Positions 56,756 to 64,000 of a stretch of 64,000 nucleotides of DNA are shown here, in pieces; the first letter of the stretch is position 1, and the number at the start of each line of letters is the position of its first letter. The DNA is taken from positions 1,626,001 to 1,690,000 of the forward strand of contig NZ_CP159258.1 of NCBI RefSeq assembly GCF_040438925.1, read 5' to 3'. Origin of the DNA: Pseudomonas sp. MYb327 (lineage in GTDB: Bacteria; Pseudomonadota; Gammaproteobacteria; Pseudomonadales; Pseudomonadaceae). Both the position numbers and the translations under genes were made by a program. The notes under the pieces are model-generated. The model was not told the origin of the DNA. It worked only from the letters and a program-made list of their open reading frames with translations, and searched no databases.

Positions 56756-56909
56756 GGTTAATCTCCGATGAATGCGCCGAGCTTACTAGAGGCCGGTGAG
56801 AGGATTCAATCAGAAATTGCTATTGATGTTCAGCGAGGTTTTCTATCGCTTGAGTGATGTGAAGGGTATGACACACTCCTTTCTTTGACGGACACACAGA
56901 GGAGGAGTT

Positions 56910-56939
56910 ATGCGCTCGCGCAGGCTTGAAGATGTTTGA
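56910..56939 (+). CDS. Nine-codon upstream ORF overlapping the GNAT gene
   Basis: ATG at 56910 follows the best ribosome site in the area (GGAGGAG) and reads MRSRRLEDV before TGA 56937-56939, overlapping the GNAT start at 56932. It may couple or dampen translation of that gene. Confidence 0.35.
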   Translation: MRSRRLEDV

Positions 56940-57363
56940 ATGGCGCCTGGCGTCTGATCGCGACCTCGATTTCGCTCGCGCGCTTACCCGCGACAACCTG
57001 CTGCGTTACTACATACAGCACAACCTGTTGTGGCAGGACGAAGCCTTTGATGTCGCTTGGGCAGGACGTGAGCACCGAATCATCACGCACACTGATAATC
57101 CTGTGGGTTATGTCAGCCTGAGCCGAGACGCCAGGGCTCTGTATATCCGCGAACTGCACATTGCCGAAGCGTTTCGTGGGCAGGGCGCCGGCTCCTGGGT
57201 TATCGATCAGGTATTGGCCATCGCGCGAAAGGAGCGACGCCCGGCATTGCGGTTGACGGTTTTCGAAAACAACCCGGCGCGGGCGTTGTATGAAAGAAAG
57301 GGACTACAGGTGGTGGGGGCGGACGAGTGCTTCCTGAGAATGCAGCGTGATGTCAATGGCTAG
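56932..57363 (+). CDS. GNAT-family N-acetyltransferase
   Basis: A 143-residue acetyl-CoA-dependent acetyltransferase. After an N-terminal MFEWRLASDRDLDFARALT, the acetyl-CoA motif A is IRELHIAEAFRGQGAGSWVIDQVL (R-x2-G-x-G/A), followed by LRLTVFENNPARALYERKGLQVVG. The substrate (small molecule or protein) is unknown. The ATG at 56932 gives the family start but has only a weak CAGG site; the strong GGAGGAG upstream serves a 9-codon ORF that overlaps it. Confidence 0.8.
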   Translation: MFEWRLASDRDLDFARALTRDNLLRYYIQHNLLWQDEAFDVAWAGREHRIITHTDNPVGYVSLSRDARALYIRELHIAEAFRGQGAGSWVIDQVLAIARKERRPALRLTVFENNPARALYERKGLQVVGADECFLRMQRDVNG

Positions 57364-57498
57364 CATCGCTGAAACACGCATGCCACAAGCCTTTCAAGAT
57401 GAATTGAAACTTTTTATATGACGCTTTCCGCTAGGTCTGCCAGTTGCTTTTTGCTAAGGTGTCGGCAACCCAATAAGACCATATCGCGAGGTGTCTGC

Positions 57499-58140
57499 TT
57501 GATTAGGGTGCTAGTAGTCGATGACCATGATCTCGTTCGTACAGGTATTACACGAATGCTGGCTGACATCGATGGCCTGCAAGTAGTCGGCCAGGCTGAA
57601 TCAGGTGAAGAATCCCTGCTGAAGGCGCGTGAGCTGAAGCCCGATGTGGTTTTGATGGACGTCAAGATGCCCGGGATCGGCGGCCTTGAGGCCACACGAA
57701 AATTGCTGCGCAGCCATCCGGACATCAAAGTCGTCGCGGTGACGGTGTGCGAAGAAGATCCGTTTCCCACTCGGCTGTTGCAGGCCGGCGCTGCGGGCTA
57801 CCTTACTAAAGGCGCGGGTTTGCCGGAAATGGTCCAGGCCATCCGGCTGGTATTCGCTGGCCAACGCTACATCAGCCCGCAAATTGCTCAGCAGCTGGCC
57901 ATTAAATCCTTCCAGCCGACCAACGATTCGCCCTTCGACGCTCTGTCGGAGCGCGAAATTCAAATCGCGCTGATGATCGTGGGTTGCCAAAAGGTCCAGA
58001 TCATTTCCGACAAGTTGTGCCTGTCGCCGAAAACCGTGAACACCTACCGTTACCGAATTTTCGAGAAGCTCTCGATCAGCAGTGATGTCGAGTTGACGCT
58101 GTTGGCGGTTCGTCACGGCATGGTCGATGCCAGCCTCTGA
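57499..58140 (+). CDS. gacA: Response regulator GacA
   Basis: A 213-residue NarL-type response regulator that, with sensor GacS, switches on small RsmY/Z RNAs and thereby secondary metabolites and biofilm traits. The receiver has DD at residues 8-9, phosphoacceptor D54 (VLMDVKMPG) and the switch lysine in GYLTKGAG; the C-terminal LuxR-type helix-turn-helix is [15 protein letters not shown] ... [17 protein letters not shown]. The start is a TTG at 57499 (GAGG 7 bases before); this gives the known 213-residue GacA and the usual IRVLVVDDH beginning. uvrC follows after 2 bases, the arrangement conserved in gamma-proteobacteria. Confidence 0.96.
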   Translation: MIRVLVVDDHDLVRTGITRMLADIDGLQVVGQAESGEESLLKARELKPDVVLMDVKMPGIGGLEATRKLLRSHPDIKVVAVTVCEEDPFPTRLLQAGAAGYLTKGAGLPEMVQAIRLVFAGQRYISPQIAQQLAIKSFQPTNDSPFDALSEREIQIALMIVGCQKVQIISDKLCLSPKTVNTYRYRIFEKLSISSDVELTLLAVRHGMVDASL

Positions 58141-58142
58141 AA

Positions 58143-59966
58143 ATGACTGAAACCTTTGATCCAAGCGCCTTTCTTTCAACCGTCAGTGGGCGCCCCGGTG
58201 TGTATCGCATGTTCGACAGCGACGCACGCCTGCTCTATGTCGGCAAGGCCAAGAATCTCAAGAATCGCTTGTCGAGTTACTTTCGCAAAACCGGTCTAGC
58301 ACCCAAGACCGCTGCGCTGGTCGCGCGTATCGCCCAGGTCGAAACGACCATTACGGCCAATGAAACCGAAGCCTTGCTGCTCGAACAGACGCTGATCAAA
58401 GAGTGGCGCCCGCCGTACAACATCCTGCTGCGCGACGATAAATCCTACCCATATGTTTATCTTTCGGACGGCGAATTCCCGCGCCTGAGCATCCATCGCG
58501 GTGCGAAGAAGGGCAAGGGCAAGTACTTCGGTCCGTATCCCAGCGCTGGCGCCATTCGCGAAAGCCTGAGCCTGCTGCAAAAAACGTTTTTCGTTCGGCA
58601 GTGTGAGGACAGCTATTACAAAAACCGTACACGCCCTTGTTTGCAATACCAGATCAAACGCTGCAAGGCGCCTTGTGTCGGTCTGGTGGATCCCGAGGTG
58701 TACGCCGAAGACGTGCGGCACTCGGTGATGTTCCTTGAAGGGCGCAGCAATGCGCTGACCGATGAGTTGTCTGCCGGGATGGAAGAGGCGGCGATCAATC
58801 TCGAGTTCGAACGTGCTGCGGAATTGCGCGATCAGATCTCGCTGCTGCGTCGGGTGCAGGATCAGCAGAGCATGGAGGGCGGGACGGGCGATGTCGACGT
58901 GATCGCGGCATTCGTCAATCCGGGTGGCGCCTGCGTCCATTTGATCAGTGTGCGCGGTGGGCGAGTCCTGGGCAGCAAGAACTTCTTTCCGCAGGTCGGT
59001 ATTGAAGAGGATGTTTCCGAGGTCATGGCCGCATTTCTCGGCCAGTATTTCATCAGCAGTCCCGAACGCGACCTGCCAAGCGAACTCATCGTCAACGTGG
59101 TCCACGAAGACTTTCCGACATTGATCGCGGCCATTGACGAGTTGCGTGGTCGTGAGCTGACCATCAGCCACCGAGTTCGCGGCACGCGAGCACGCTGGCA
59201 GCAATTGGCGGTGACCAATGCCGAGCAGGCATTGGGCGCGCGCCTGGCCAACCGCCAACACGTTTCCGCGCGTTTCGAAGCACTGGCAGAAGTGTTGAAA
59301 CTGGACGAACCGCCCCAGCGCCTCGAATGCTACGACATCAGTCACTCCAGCGGCGAAGCAACCGTGGCCTCTTGCGTGGTCTTCGGCCCCGAAGGACCAA
59401 TCAAGTCCGACTACCGTCGATACAACATCGAAGGCGTAACAGCTGGCGATGACTACGCGGCGATGCATCAAGCGCTGACTCGACGCTTCAGCAAACTGAA
59501 GGACGGGGAGGGCAAGCTTCCGGACATCCTATTGGTCGACGGTGGCAAGGGGCAGATGTCCATGGCCCGCGACGTGCTCAATGAGTTGGCTGTGCCGGAT
59601 CTGATCCTGCTCGGCGTAGCCAAGGGCGCGACACGCAAGGCCGGTTTCGAAACGCTGTACCTGAACGATTCCGCCCACGAATTCACGTTGCGCGGAGATT
59701 CTCCCGCGCTGCATCTGATCCAACAGATTCGTGACGAGGCCCACCGTTTTGCCATTACCGGGCACCGCGCCCGTCGCGGCAAAACCCGTCGTACGTCTAC
59801 ACTTGAGGGCGTTGCCGGTGTTGGGCCGACACGTCGCCGCGATTTGTTGAAACATTTTGGTGGATTGCAGGAGCTATCTCGTGCCAGCATCGAAGAGATC
59901 GCCAAAGCACCCGGGATCAGTAAAAAGCTCGCAGAGTTGATTTATGCAAATCTGCACAGCGAGTAG
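58143..59966 (+). CDS. uvrC: Excinuclease ABC subunit C
   Basis: A 607-residue nucleotide-excision repair nuclease that cuts on both sides of a lesion in the UvrB-DNA complex. The N-terminal GIY-YIG nuclease ([32 protein letters not shown]) is followed by the Cys-rich segment, UvrB-binding UVR motif ([19 protein letters not shown], about 215-235), RNase H-like nuclease with acidic residues ([21 protein letters not shown]) and tandem helix-hairpin-helix ([19 protein letters not shown]). It is 2 bases after gacA, so they share a transcript. Confidence 0.98.
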   Translation: MTETFDPSAFLSTVSGRPGVYRMFDSDARLLYVGKAKNLKNRLSSYFRKTGLAPKTAALVARIAQVETTITANETEALLLEQTLIKEWRPPYNILLRDDKSYPYVYLSDGEFPRLSIHRGAKKGKGKYFGPYPSAGAIRESLSLLQKTFFVRQCEDSYYKNRTRPCLQYQIKRCKAPCVGLVDPEVYAEDVRHSVMFLEGRSNALTDELSAGMEEAAINLEFERAAELRDQISLLRRVQDQQSMEGGTGDVDVIAAFVNPGGACVHLISVRGGRVLGSKNFFPQVGIEEDVSEVMAAFLGQYFISSPERDLPSELIVNVVHEDFPTLIAAIDELRGRELTISHRVRGTRARWQQLAVTNAEQALGARLANRQHVSARFEALAEVLKLDEPPQRLECYDISHSSGEATVASCVVFGPEGPIKSDYRRYNIEGVTAGDDYAAMHQALTRRFSKLKDGEGKLPDILLVDGGKGQMSMARDVLNELAVPDLILLGVAKGATRKAGFETLYLNDSAHEFTLRGDSPALHLIQQIRDEAHRFAITGHRARRGKTRRTSTLEGVAGVGPTRRRDLLKHFGGLQELSRASIEEIAKAPGISKKLAELIYANLHSE

Positions 59967-59998
59967 AATGCCACCTCACCTCGTAGCCAGTTGTGCCG

Positions 59999-60559
59999 AT
60001 GAATATCCCTAATCTGATTACCGTTCTACGCGTCCTGCTCATACCGATCTTCATTTTACTGTTCTACCTGCCTTACCAATGGAGCTACCTGGCTTCAGCC
60101 TCGGTGTTCGCATTTGCCGCCGCTACTGACTGGCTGGACGGGTATCTTGCCCGCCGTCTGGAACAAAGCACGCCGTTCGGGGCTTTTCTCGATCCGGTTG
60201 CCGACAAGCTGATGGTTGCAGTTGCACTGGTATTGCTGGTGCAAGAACACGGTAACCTGTGGCTCACGCTGCCGGCGGCTGTCATCATCGGTCGCGAGAT
60301 CGTTGTCTCGGCGCTGCGTGAATGGATGGCCGAACTCGGCGCCCGCGCGCACGTCGCCGTATCGAATCTGGGCAAATGGAAAACCGCTGCGCAAATGCTT
60401 GCGTTGGTTATCCTGCTGGCCAATCCGAAGGATTTCAGCTTCTGGGTTCTATTGGGTTACGTTCTGCTGATGGTGTCTGCAGGCCTGACTTTGTGGTCCA
60501 TGGTCCAATACTTGCGGGCTGCCTGGCCGCACCTGAAGACCGACGTTGAAAAGAAATAA
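59999..60559 (+). CDS. pgsA: CDP-diacylglycerol-glycerol-3-phosphate 3-phosphatidyltransferase
   Basis: A 186-residue inner-membrane enzyme of phosphatidylglycerol synthesis. The CDP-alcohol phosphatidyltransferase signature D-G-x2-A-R-x8-G-x3-D-x3-D is present as [26 protein letters not shown], split by four to five helices. The ATG at 59999 ([12 protein letters not shown]) is the usual start; a GTG two codons before is unlikely. It follows uvrC by 32 bases and is probably co-transcribed with gacA-uvrC. Confidence 0.96.
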   Translation: MNIPNLITVLRVLLIPIFILLFYLPYQWSYLASASVFAFAAATDWLDGYLARRLEQSTPFGAFLDPVADKLMVAVALVLLVQEHGNLWLTLPAAVIIGREIVVSALREWMAELGARAHVAVSNLGKWKTAAQMLALVILLANPKDFSFWVLLGYVLLMVSAGLTLWSMVQYLRAAWPHLKTDVEKK

Positions 60560-60579
60560 AACTTTTTTGAATCAAAGGG

Positions 60580-60607
60580 TTGACGGGGCTTCTGGATTCT
60601 ATAGAAT
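60580..60607 (+). promoter_or_regulatory. Promoter of the tRNA cluster
   Basis: TTGACG and TAGAAT are 16 bases apart, 15 bases before tRNA-Gly. The region before it is A/T-rich, as for stable RNA promoters. Confidence 0.65.
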
Positions 60608-60622
60608 GCGCCACACCAAGAC

Positions 60623-60698
<76 letters not shown>

Positions 60699-60744
60699 AG
60701 TTTTTACACGTTTGTTGTTGCGCTACTGGCAACAAATGTTTTGA

Positions 60745-60818
60745 GGCCGAGTAGCAAAATGGTTATGCAGCGGATTGCAAATCCGCCTACGCCGGTTCGA
60801 TTCCGACCTCGGCCTCCA
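60745..60818 (+). tRNA. tRNA-Cys (anticodon GCA)
   Basis: A 74-base cloverleaf with encoded CCA. The acceptor GGCCGAG pairs with CTCGGCC, and the anticodon loop is TTGCAAA. It follows tRNA-Gly by 46 bases. Confidence 0.97.
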
Positions 60819-60827
60819 CTAATAAAC

Positions 60828-60863
60828 AAGCTCCGTAGATCAATGATTTACGGAGCTTTTTTA
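60828..60863 (+). terminator. Rho-independent terminator after tRNA-Cys
   Basis: AAGCTCCGTA and TACGGAGCTT form a 10 base-pair stem followed by six T. It separates tRNA-Gly/Cys from the tRNA-Leu unit. Confidence 0.9.
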
Positions 60864-61013
60864 TTTGCACGGTCCTGCAAGATTTAGTCTTGAAAAGGAC
60901 AGATGCGAACTTGCTTCAACGGGACGGGATGTATATATTTCCCCTCTGCTGCACAAGCGTCAGAACTGCCAGGTTGTTATTGGTCGGAACTCAGACTGCT
61001 TAATCGCGCTACC

Positions 61014-61100
61014 GCCCGAATGGCGAAACTGGTAGACGCATGGGACTTAAAATCCCCCGCTCGTAAGGGCGTGCCGGTTCGATTCCGGCTTCGGGCACCA
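61014..61100 (+). tRNA. tRNA-Leu (anticodon TAA)
   Basis: An 87-base class II tRNA with long variable arm and encoded CCA. The acceptor GCCCGAA pairs with TTCGGGC, and the anticodon loop CTTAAAA reads UUA/UUG. Its 3' end faces an integrase gene and is the probable attachment site of the island. Confidence 0.97.
61070..61100. other. Probable attachment site (attL) in the 3' end of tRNA-Leu
   Basis: Tyrosine integrases of this type commonly recombine into the T arm/acceptor half of a tRNA gene that they sit next to, rebuilding the tRNA. The integrase at 61265 reads away from this end. The matching direct repeat would be beyond the window, so the limits are a guess. Confidence 0.5.
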
Positions 61101-61147
61101 TTTATAGTTTCACAGGGTTTCGCCAAGCTTCACGAAACCCTGATACT

Positions 61148-61171
61148 AAGCCGCCTAGAGCGGCTTTTTTA
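61148..61171 (+). terminator. Terminator of tRNA-Leu
   Basis: AAGCCGC-CTAGA-GCGGCTT followed by T6. A second hairpin, CAGGGTTTCG/CGAAACCCTG (61113-61142), lies just before it. Confidence 0.88.
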
Positions 61172-61264
61172 TTGCGCCGAGTTTCGCACTCTTTCGCTGC
61201 AAGCCTCACATTTTTAGTACATCATTTAGCACTTCCTCAGTTCGACTGACTTGGTGATGTACTA

Positions 61265-62494
61265 ATGCCCCTGACAGACACTGCTGTGCGACAGGCCAAG
61301 CAGGCCGAAAAGAGCTTCACCCTCACGGACGCCAGTGGCCTGTCCCTGTTCGTTGCCCCTAATGGCACAAAGTCCTGGCACTTTCGGTTCTCTTGGCACG
61401 GCAAGCAGCCGCGCATGTCGCTGGGCACCTATCCCGAGATCAGCCTTAAAGACGCCCGCGAGCTGCGAGACCAGGCTCGCACGCTCGTTGCCAAAGGCGT
61501 AGATCCCCGATTAAACCGGCGTGAAGAGAAGCGCGCAGCCAGCTCCAGCGCTGTCAAAACTTTCGAGGTGGTCGCAAACGAGTGGTACGCCTTCAAGCTG
61601 CCACGATGGGCGGCGGCGAAAAAGGGCGCTGCCGTGCAGGCGCAGCTCTACCTGGACAAGGATTTGGTACCGGCACTGGGGCGAATTCCAATTGCTGACG
61701 TGAAGCGCGCCGATGTACTAGCGTGTTTGCGAGTGATCGAGAAGCGCGGGGCGCTCAATGTGGCCCGCAAGTGTCGCACCTGGCTGAACGAGATATTCCG
61801 TTTCGGCATCGCGTCCGACTACTTGGAAGTCAATCCGGCGGCTGACCTGGACATCGTTGCGGCCAAAGAGCCTCCCGAAAAGCACAATCCCATGCTAAGG
61901 CAGCGGGAGCTGAAAGCTTTTCTGGCGAAGCTCGAAGAGGCCGATATCAAGGATTACACCAAGAGCGCCATCCGTATTCTGTTGCTGACGGCGGTGCGCA
62001 CGGGCGAGCTGCGCCAAGCAAAGTGGTCACAGTTCGACCTTGATGCCGCTTTATGGACAATTCCAGCGGAAGGCGTGAAGCAGTTGCAGAAGGTCATCAG
62101 GGTAAAAGGGGAGGGAGTAATACCGCCGTATCTGGTGCCACTGTCGCGGCAGGCGGTCGAGGAGGTGCGCAAGGTGCACCAGATGACTGGCCGTTACAAG
62201 CTGCTGATCGCGGGTCGGAGTGACCCGAGCAAGCCGATCAGCGACGGCACAGTCAACGTGGCTTTGAGGCGCATGGGGTATGAAGGCAGACTGACCGGGC
62301 ACGGGATCCGTGCCACGATTTCAACGGCCTTGAACGAGATGGGTTACAACGAGGATTGGATCGAGGCGCAGCTTTCGCATGCGGGCTCAAGCAAAGTAAG
62401 GAAGACCTACAACCACGCTGAGTACGTGGAACAGCGGCGGGGGATGATGCAGGACTGGGCGGATTACCTGGACCGGCTGGCGTCCGAATCCTGA
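61265..62494 (+). CDS. Tyrosine recombinase (P4-type integrase)
   Basis: A 409-residue integrase. An N-terminal DUF4102 arm-binding domain (SLFVAPNGTKSWHFRFSWHGKQPRMSLGTYPEISLKDARE) is followed by a core-binding SAM-like domain and the catalytic domain with R (TAVRTGELRQAKW), K region, HGIR (GHGIRATISTALNE), the second H/W and the Tyr nucleophile in KVRKTYNHAEY. It lies 164 bases after tRNA-Leu, the normal position for a genomic-island integrase. Base use is a little less GC-rich than in the core genes. Confidence 0.95.
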   Translation: MPLTDTAVRQAKQAEKSFTLTDASGLSLFVAPNGTKSWHFRFSWHGKQPRMSLGTYPEISLKDARELRDQARTLVAKGVDPRLNRREEKRAASSSAVKTFEVVANEWYAFKLPRWAAAKKGAAVQAQLYLDKDLVPALGRIPIADVKRADVLACLRVIEKRGALNVARKCRTWLNEIFRFGIASDYLEVNPAADLDIVAAKEPPEKHNPMLRQRELKAFLAKLEEADIKDYTKSAIRILLLTAVRTGELRQAKWSQFDLDAALWTIPAEGVKQLQKVIRVKGEGVIPPYLVPLSRQAVEEVRKVHQMTGRYKLLIAGRSDPSKPISDGTVNVALRRMGYEGRLTGHGIRATISTALNEMGYNEDWIEAQLSHAGSSKVRKTYNHAEYVEQRRGMMQDWADYLDRLASES

Positions 62495-62712
62495 TCGCCG
62501 CGGGCCGCTGCCAGCCTGTCCATATTCCATTGCAGAACCTCGGACTTGACCCAGGCAACAGCCCGGCCACCCAGTGGCACTTGCTTCGGAAAAAGCCCCT
62601 CGCTGGCCATGGTGTAGATCTTGGTGGTGCCGAGGCCGGTCAGCTCTTTGACCTTGGGTAGTCGGATGAACTCGACAGGCTCTTCATATTGATCGTTGCG
62701 CGCTGGGCGGAT
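62464..62712 (-). pseudogene. AlpA-family regulator/excisionase, 5' end cut by an IS30-type element
   Basis: The frame encodes 82 residues ending at TAA 62464-62466 and overlaps the integrase end by 31 bases. The core FIRLPKVKELTGLGTTKIYTMASEGLFPKQVPLGGRAVAWVKSEVLQW is the AlpA/excisionase-type winged helix that regulates island integrases. No usual start codon lies before the conserved part: going upstream the frame meets the TGA that ends the transposase (62713-62715). The start was therefore removed by insertion of the mobile element. It would have controlled excision of the island. Confidence 0.8.
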
Positions 62713-64000
62713 TCAACCGGTCGTCGCAACACTGGATTGTTGTACAGACTTTAGATACTCATTCAGTGCTTCGGCAGGTGTTTTCCAGCCGAGTGTTTTT
62801 CGAGGTCTAGTGTTAAGTACGTGAGCTACCGCCTGTATTTCTTGAGCACTCCAACGAGAGAGGTCAGTGCCTTTCGGGAAGTATTGCCGTAGAAGGCCGT
62901 TCGTATTTTCGTTTGTGCCGCGCTGCCATGGACTATGTGGATCAGCAAAGAAAACCTTTACTCCGGACTCGATGGTAAATCGAGCGTGATCCGACAGCTC
63001 CTTTCCACGATCCCAGGTCAAAGATCGCCACAGCTCGATGGGAAGATCAGTCACCGTCTTCTTCAATGCATTGGCCATACTAACAGCCCCATAGCCAGCC
63101 AGCGCCGGGCCGTTCTTCGTGCGGGGAATTAGCCCATAACCTTTCTCGCGGGGCAGATGGACGAGCATGGTAAATCGAGTTGAGCGCTCGACCAGAGTTC
63201 CAATCGCAGAACGGTTCAGACCGATGATCAGGTCGCCCTCCCAATGCCCGGGTACAGCCCGATCTTCTACCTCAGCAGGGCGACTGGAGATCATGACGTC
63301 CTCGCTGACGTGTGCCCACACTTTGGCCTGCGCTCTGGCTCTCGGCACGCGCAATGCTCGTCCTGAGCGCAGGCAGCTCACCAGTTCGCGCTTGAGAGCT
63401 CCTCGACCCTGAATGTAGAGCGCCTGATATATGGTTTCATGAGAGATGCGCATGGATTCATCATCCGGAAAATCGATCTGGAGCCGGTTGGCAATCTGTT
63501 CGGGCGACCAGCCATTGACCCATTTACGGTCACTGCGATGCGGTTTATTTCGACCTTTGAAGGGCGCTTGCCGAGGCCCAGAGATCTCACGACCATCGGC
63601 GTCTTGAACCTTGCCCTCAAGGCGGTCGCGTACGTACTGGTGCAGTCGAGGGTTAGTGACCAGCTTTGCTGGTTTCGGCCTCTTGGCCACCAGTTCTGCC
63701 TTCCATTGCGCTACTGACGCTCGATATTCAAGCCGACCGCAACGGGTAGCAGCATTTCGTGTCAGCTCCCGTGAAATTGTCGATGGGCTTCGTCCAAGGC
63801 GACGGGCGATCTCACGAACGCCAACACTTTGCGCTCGAAGCAGCCCAATCTCTTCTCGCTCTGCAAACGATAAGTAACGTCCTGATATGTGATTCGACAT
63901 GAATAATGGCATCCCGCCTCGATGACGGAACCAGCGTGTACCTACCGCTGTTGATACGCCAACGGCATGTGCTGCCTTTTCGCTTGTGATGCCTGTTGCA
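62704..64000 (-). mobile_element. IS30-family insertion sequence, partial (runs off the window)
   Basis: The end next to alpA carries GATTCAAC...GGTC...CGCAACA, close to the terminal inverted repeat I know for IS30 (GATTCAATTGGTCAACGCAAC). The transposase stop codon lies inside this end, as in IS30. The other end is beyond base 64000. The tip is placed to within a few bases only. Confidence 0.8.
62713..64000 (-). CDS. IS30-family transposase, N-terminus outside the window
   Basis: At least 429 codons. An N-terminal helix-turn-helix runs off the edge in the same open frame (GITSEKAAHAVGVSTAVGTRWFRHRGGMPLF), then a second (SGRYLSFAEREEIGLLRAQSVGVREIARRLGRSPSTISREL) and the DDE catalytic domain: Asp in GHWEGDLI, Asp in SLTWDRGKEL, Glu in SPWQRGTNENTNGLLRQYFPKG, the IS30 signature. 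The Met at 63912 could be read as a start, but the family segment before it shows the gene continues upstream. The enzyme looks intact. Confidence 0.93.
   Translation of the reverse strand, partial: ATGITSEKAAHAVGVSTAVGTRWFRHRGGMPLFMSNHISGRYLSFAEREEIGLLRAQSVGVREIARRLGRSPSTISRELTRNAATRCGRLEYRASVAQWKAELVAKRPKPAKLVTNPRLHQYVRDRLEGKVQDADGREISGPRQAPFKGRNKPHRSDRKWVNGWSPEQIANRLQIDFPDDESMRISHETIYQALYIQGRGALKRELVSCLRSGRALRVPRARAQAKVWAHVSEDVMISSRPAEVEDRAVPGHWEGDLIIGLNRSAIGTLVERSTRFTMLVHLPREKGYGLIPRTKNGPALAGYGAVSMANALKKTVTDLPIELWRSLTWDRGKELSDHARFTIESGVKVFFADPHSPWQRGTNENTNGLLRQYFPKGTDLSRWSAQEIQAVAHVLNTRPRKTLGWKTPAEALNEYLKSVQQSSVATTG

Noticed and set aside
63985..64000. TGTTGCA at the window edge as the far terminal repeat of the IS30-type element
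   Set aside because: The transposase frame stays open with family-like sequence (GITSEKAAHAVGVS) through the last base, so the element must continue past the window and the match is chance.

Overview
The window is a piece of a Pseudomonas chromosome, most likely of the P. fluorescens group. Evidence: GC-rich coding on both strands; gacA (with a TTG start) followed by uvrC, pgsA and tRNA-Gly/Cys/Leu; a cysI-metH-cti-nfuA order that I recall from other Pseudomonas; the yejABEF peptide importer; an AacS/3-hydroxybutyrate operon with its sigma-54 activator; and many REP palindromes of the types common in fluorescent pseudomonads. It is mostly core genome, with an integrated island beginning at the right edge. 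Layout. 1-8.4 kb: the end of sohB; a large Pseudomonas toxin-like gene (DUF6543 type with leucine-rich repeats) broken by one extra C; cysI with its DUF934 partner; a 37-residue membrane peptide; an orphan periplasmic binding protein; a DUF2970 protein. 8.4-16.5 kb: B12-dependent methionine synthase, fatty acid cis/trans isomerase, a membrane acyltransferase, and nfuA. 16.6-26.2 kb: a cobalamin block. Two B12 riboswitches stand back to back, one over cbtB-cbtA-cobE-cobM (minus strand) and one over cobW-cobN-ChlI-like-VWA (plus strand). cobN carries an in-frame REP pair. 26.3-30.5 kb: an Old Yellow Enzyme family reductase with a divergent MerR regulator, then a DHA2 efflux pump with a divergent LysR regulator. 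30.5-36.4 kb: a TerC/CBS/CorC membrane protein behind a structured leader, then RidA, IclR regulator, PLP-dependent deaminase and KdgK-like kinase, which I read as one catabolic module. 36.5-40.6 kb: a small parvulin, a PAS-rich hybrid histidine kinase and PilU. 40.7-46.7 kb: ketone-body use (aacS, 3-hydroxybutyrate dehydrogenase, GntP-type permease) with a sigma-54 promoter and its enhancer-binding activator. 46.8-52.4 kb: yejABEF. 52.5-57.4 kb: a second parvulin, a P. fragi-type lipase, an unknown protein with Ig-like repeats, DAHP synthase behind an attenuator-like leader with aromatic-rich peptides, and a GNAT acetyltransferase. 57.5-61.1 kb: gacA-uvrC-pgsA and three tRNAs. 61.1-64 kb: a tyrosine integrase next to tRNA-Leu, an alpA-type regulator cut by an IS30-family element, and that element running off the edge. 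How the genes work together: metH needs the cobalamin made and handled by the 16.6-26.2 kb block. HbcR-type activator, sigma-54 promoter, permease, dehydrogenase and AacS form one regulated route from 3-hydroxybutyrate to acetoacetyl-CoA. RidA, deaminase and KDG kinase can be joined into a D-glucosaminate to KDPG route (inference). The most unusual signals are the REP pair inside cobN, the tandem aromatic leader ORFs before DAHP synthase, the frameshift site in the toxin-like gene, and the IS30 insertion in alpA.
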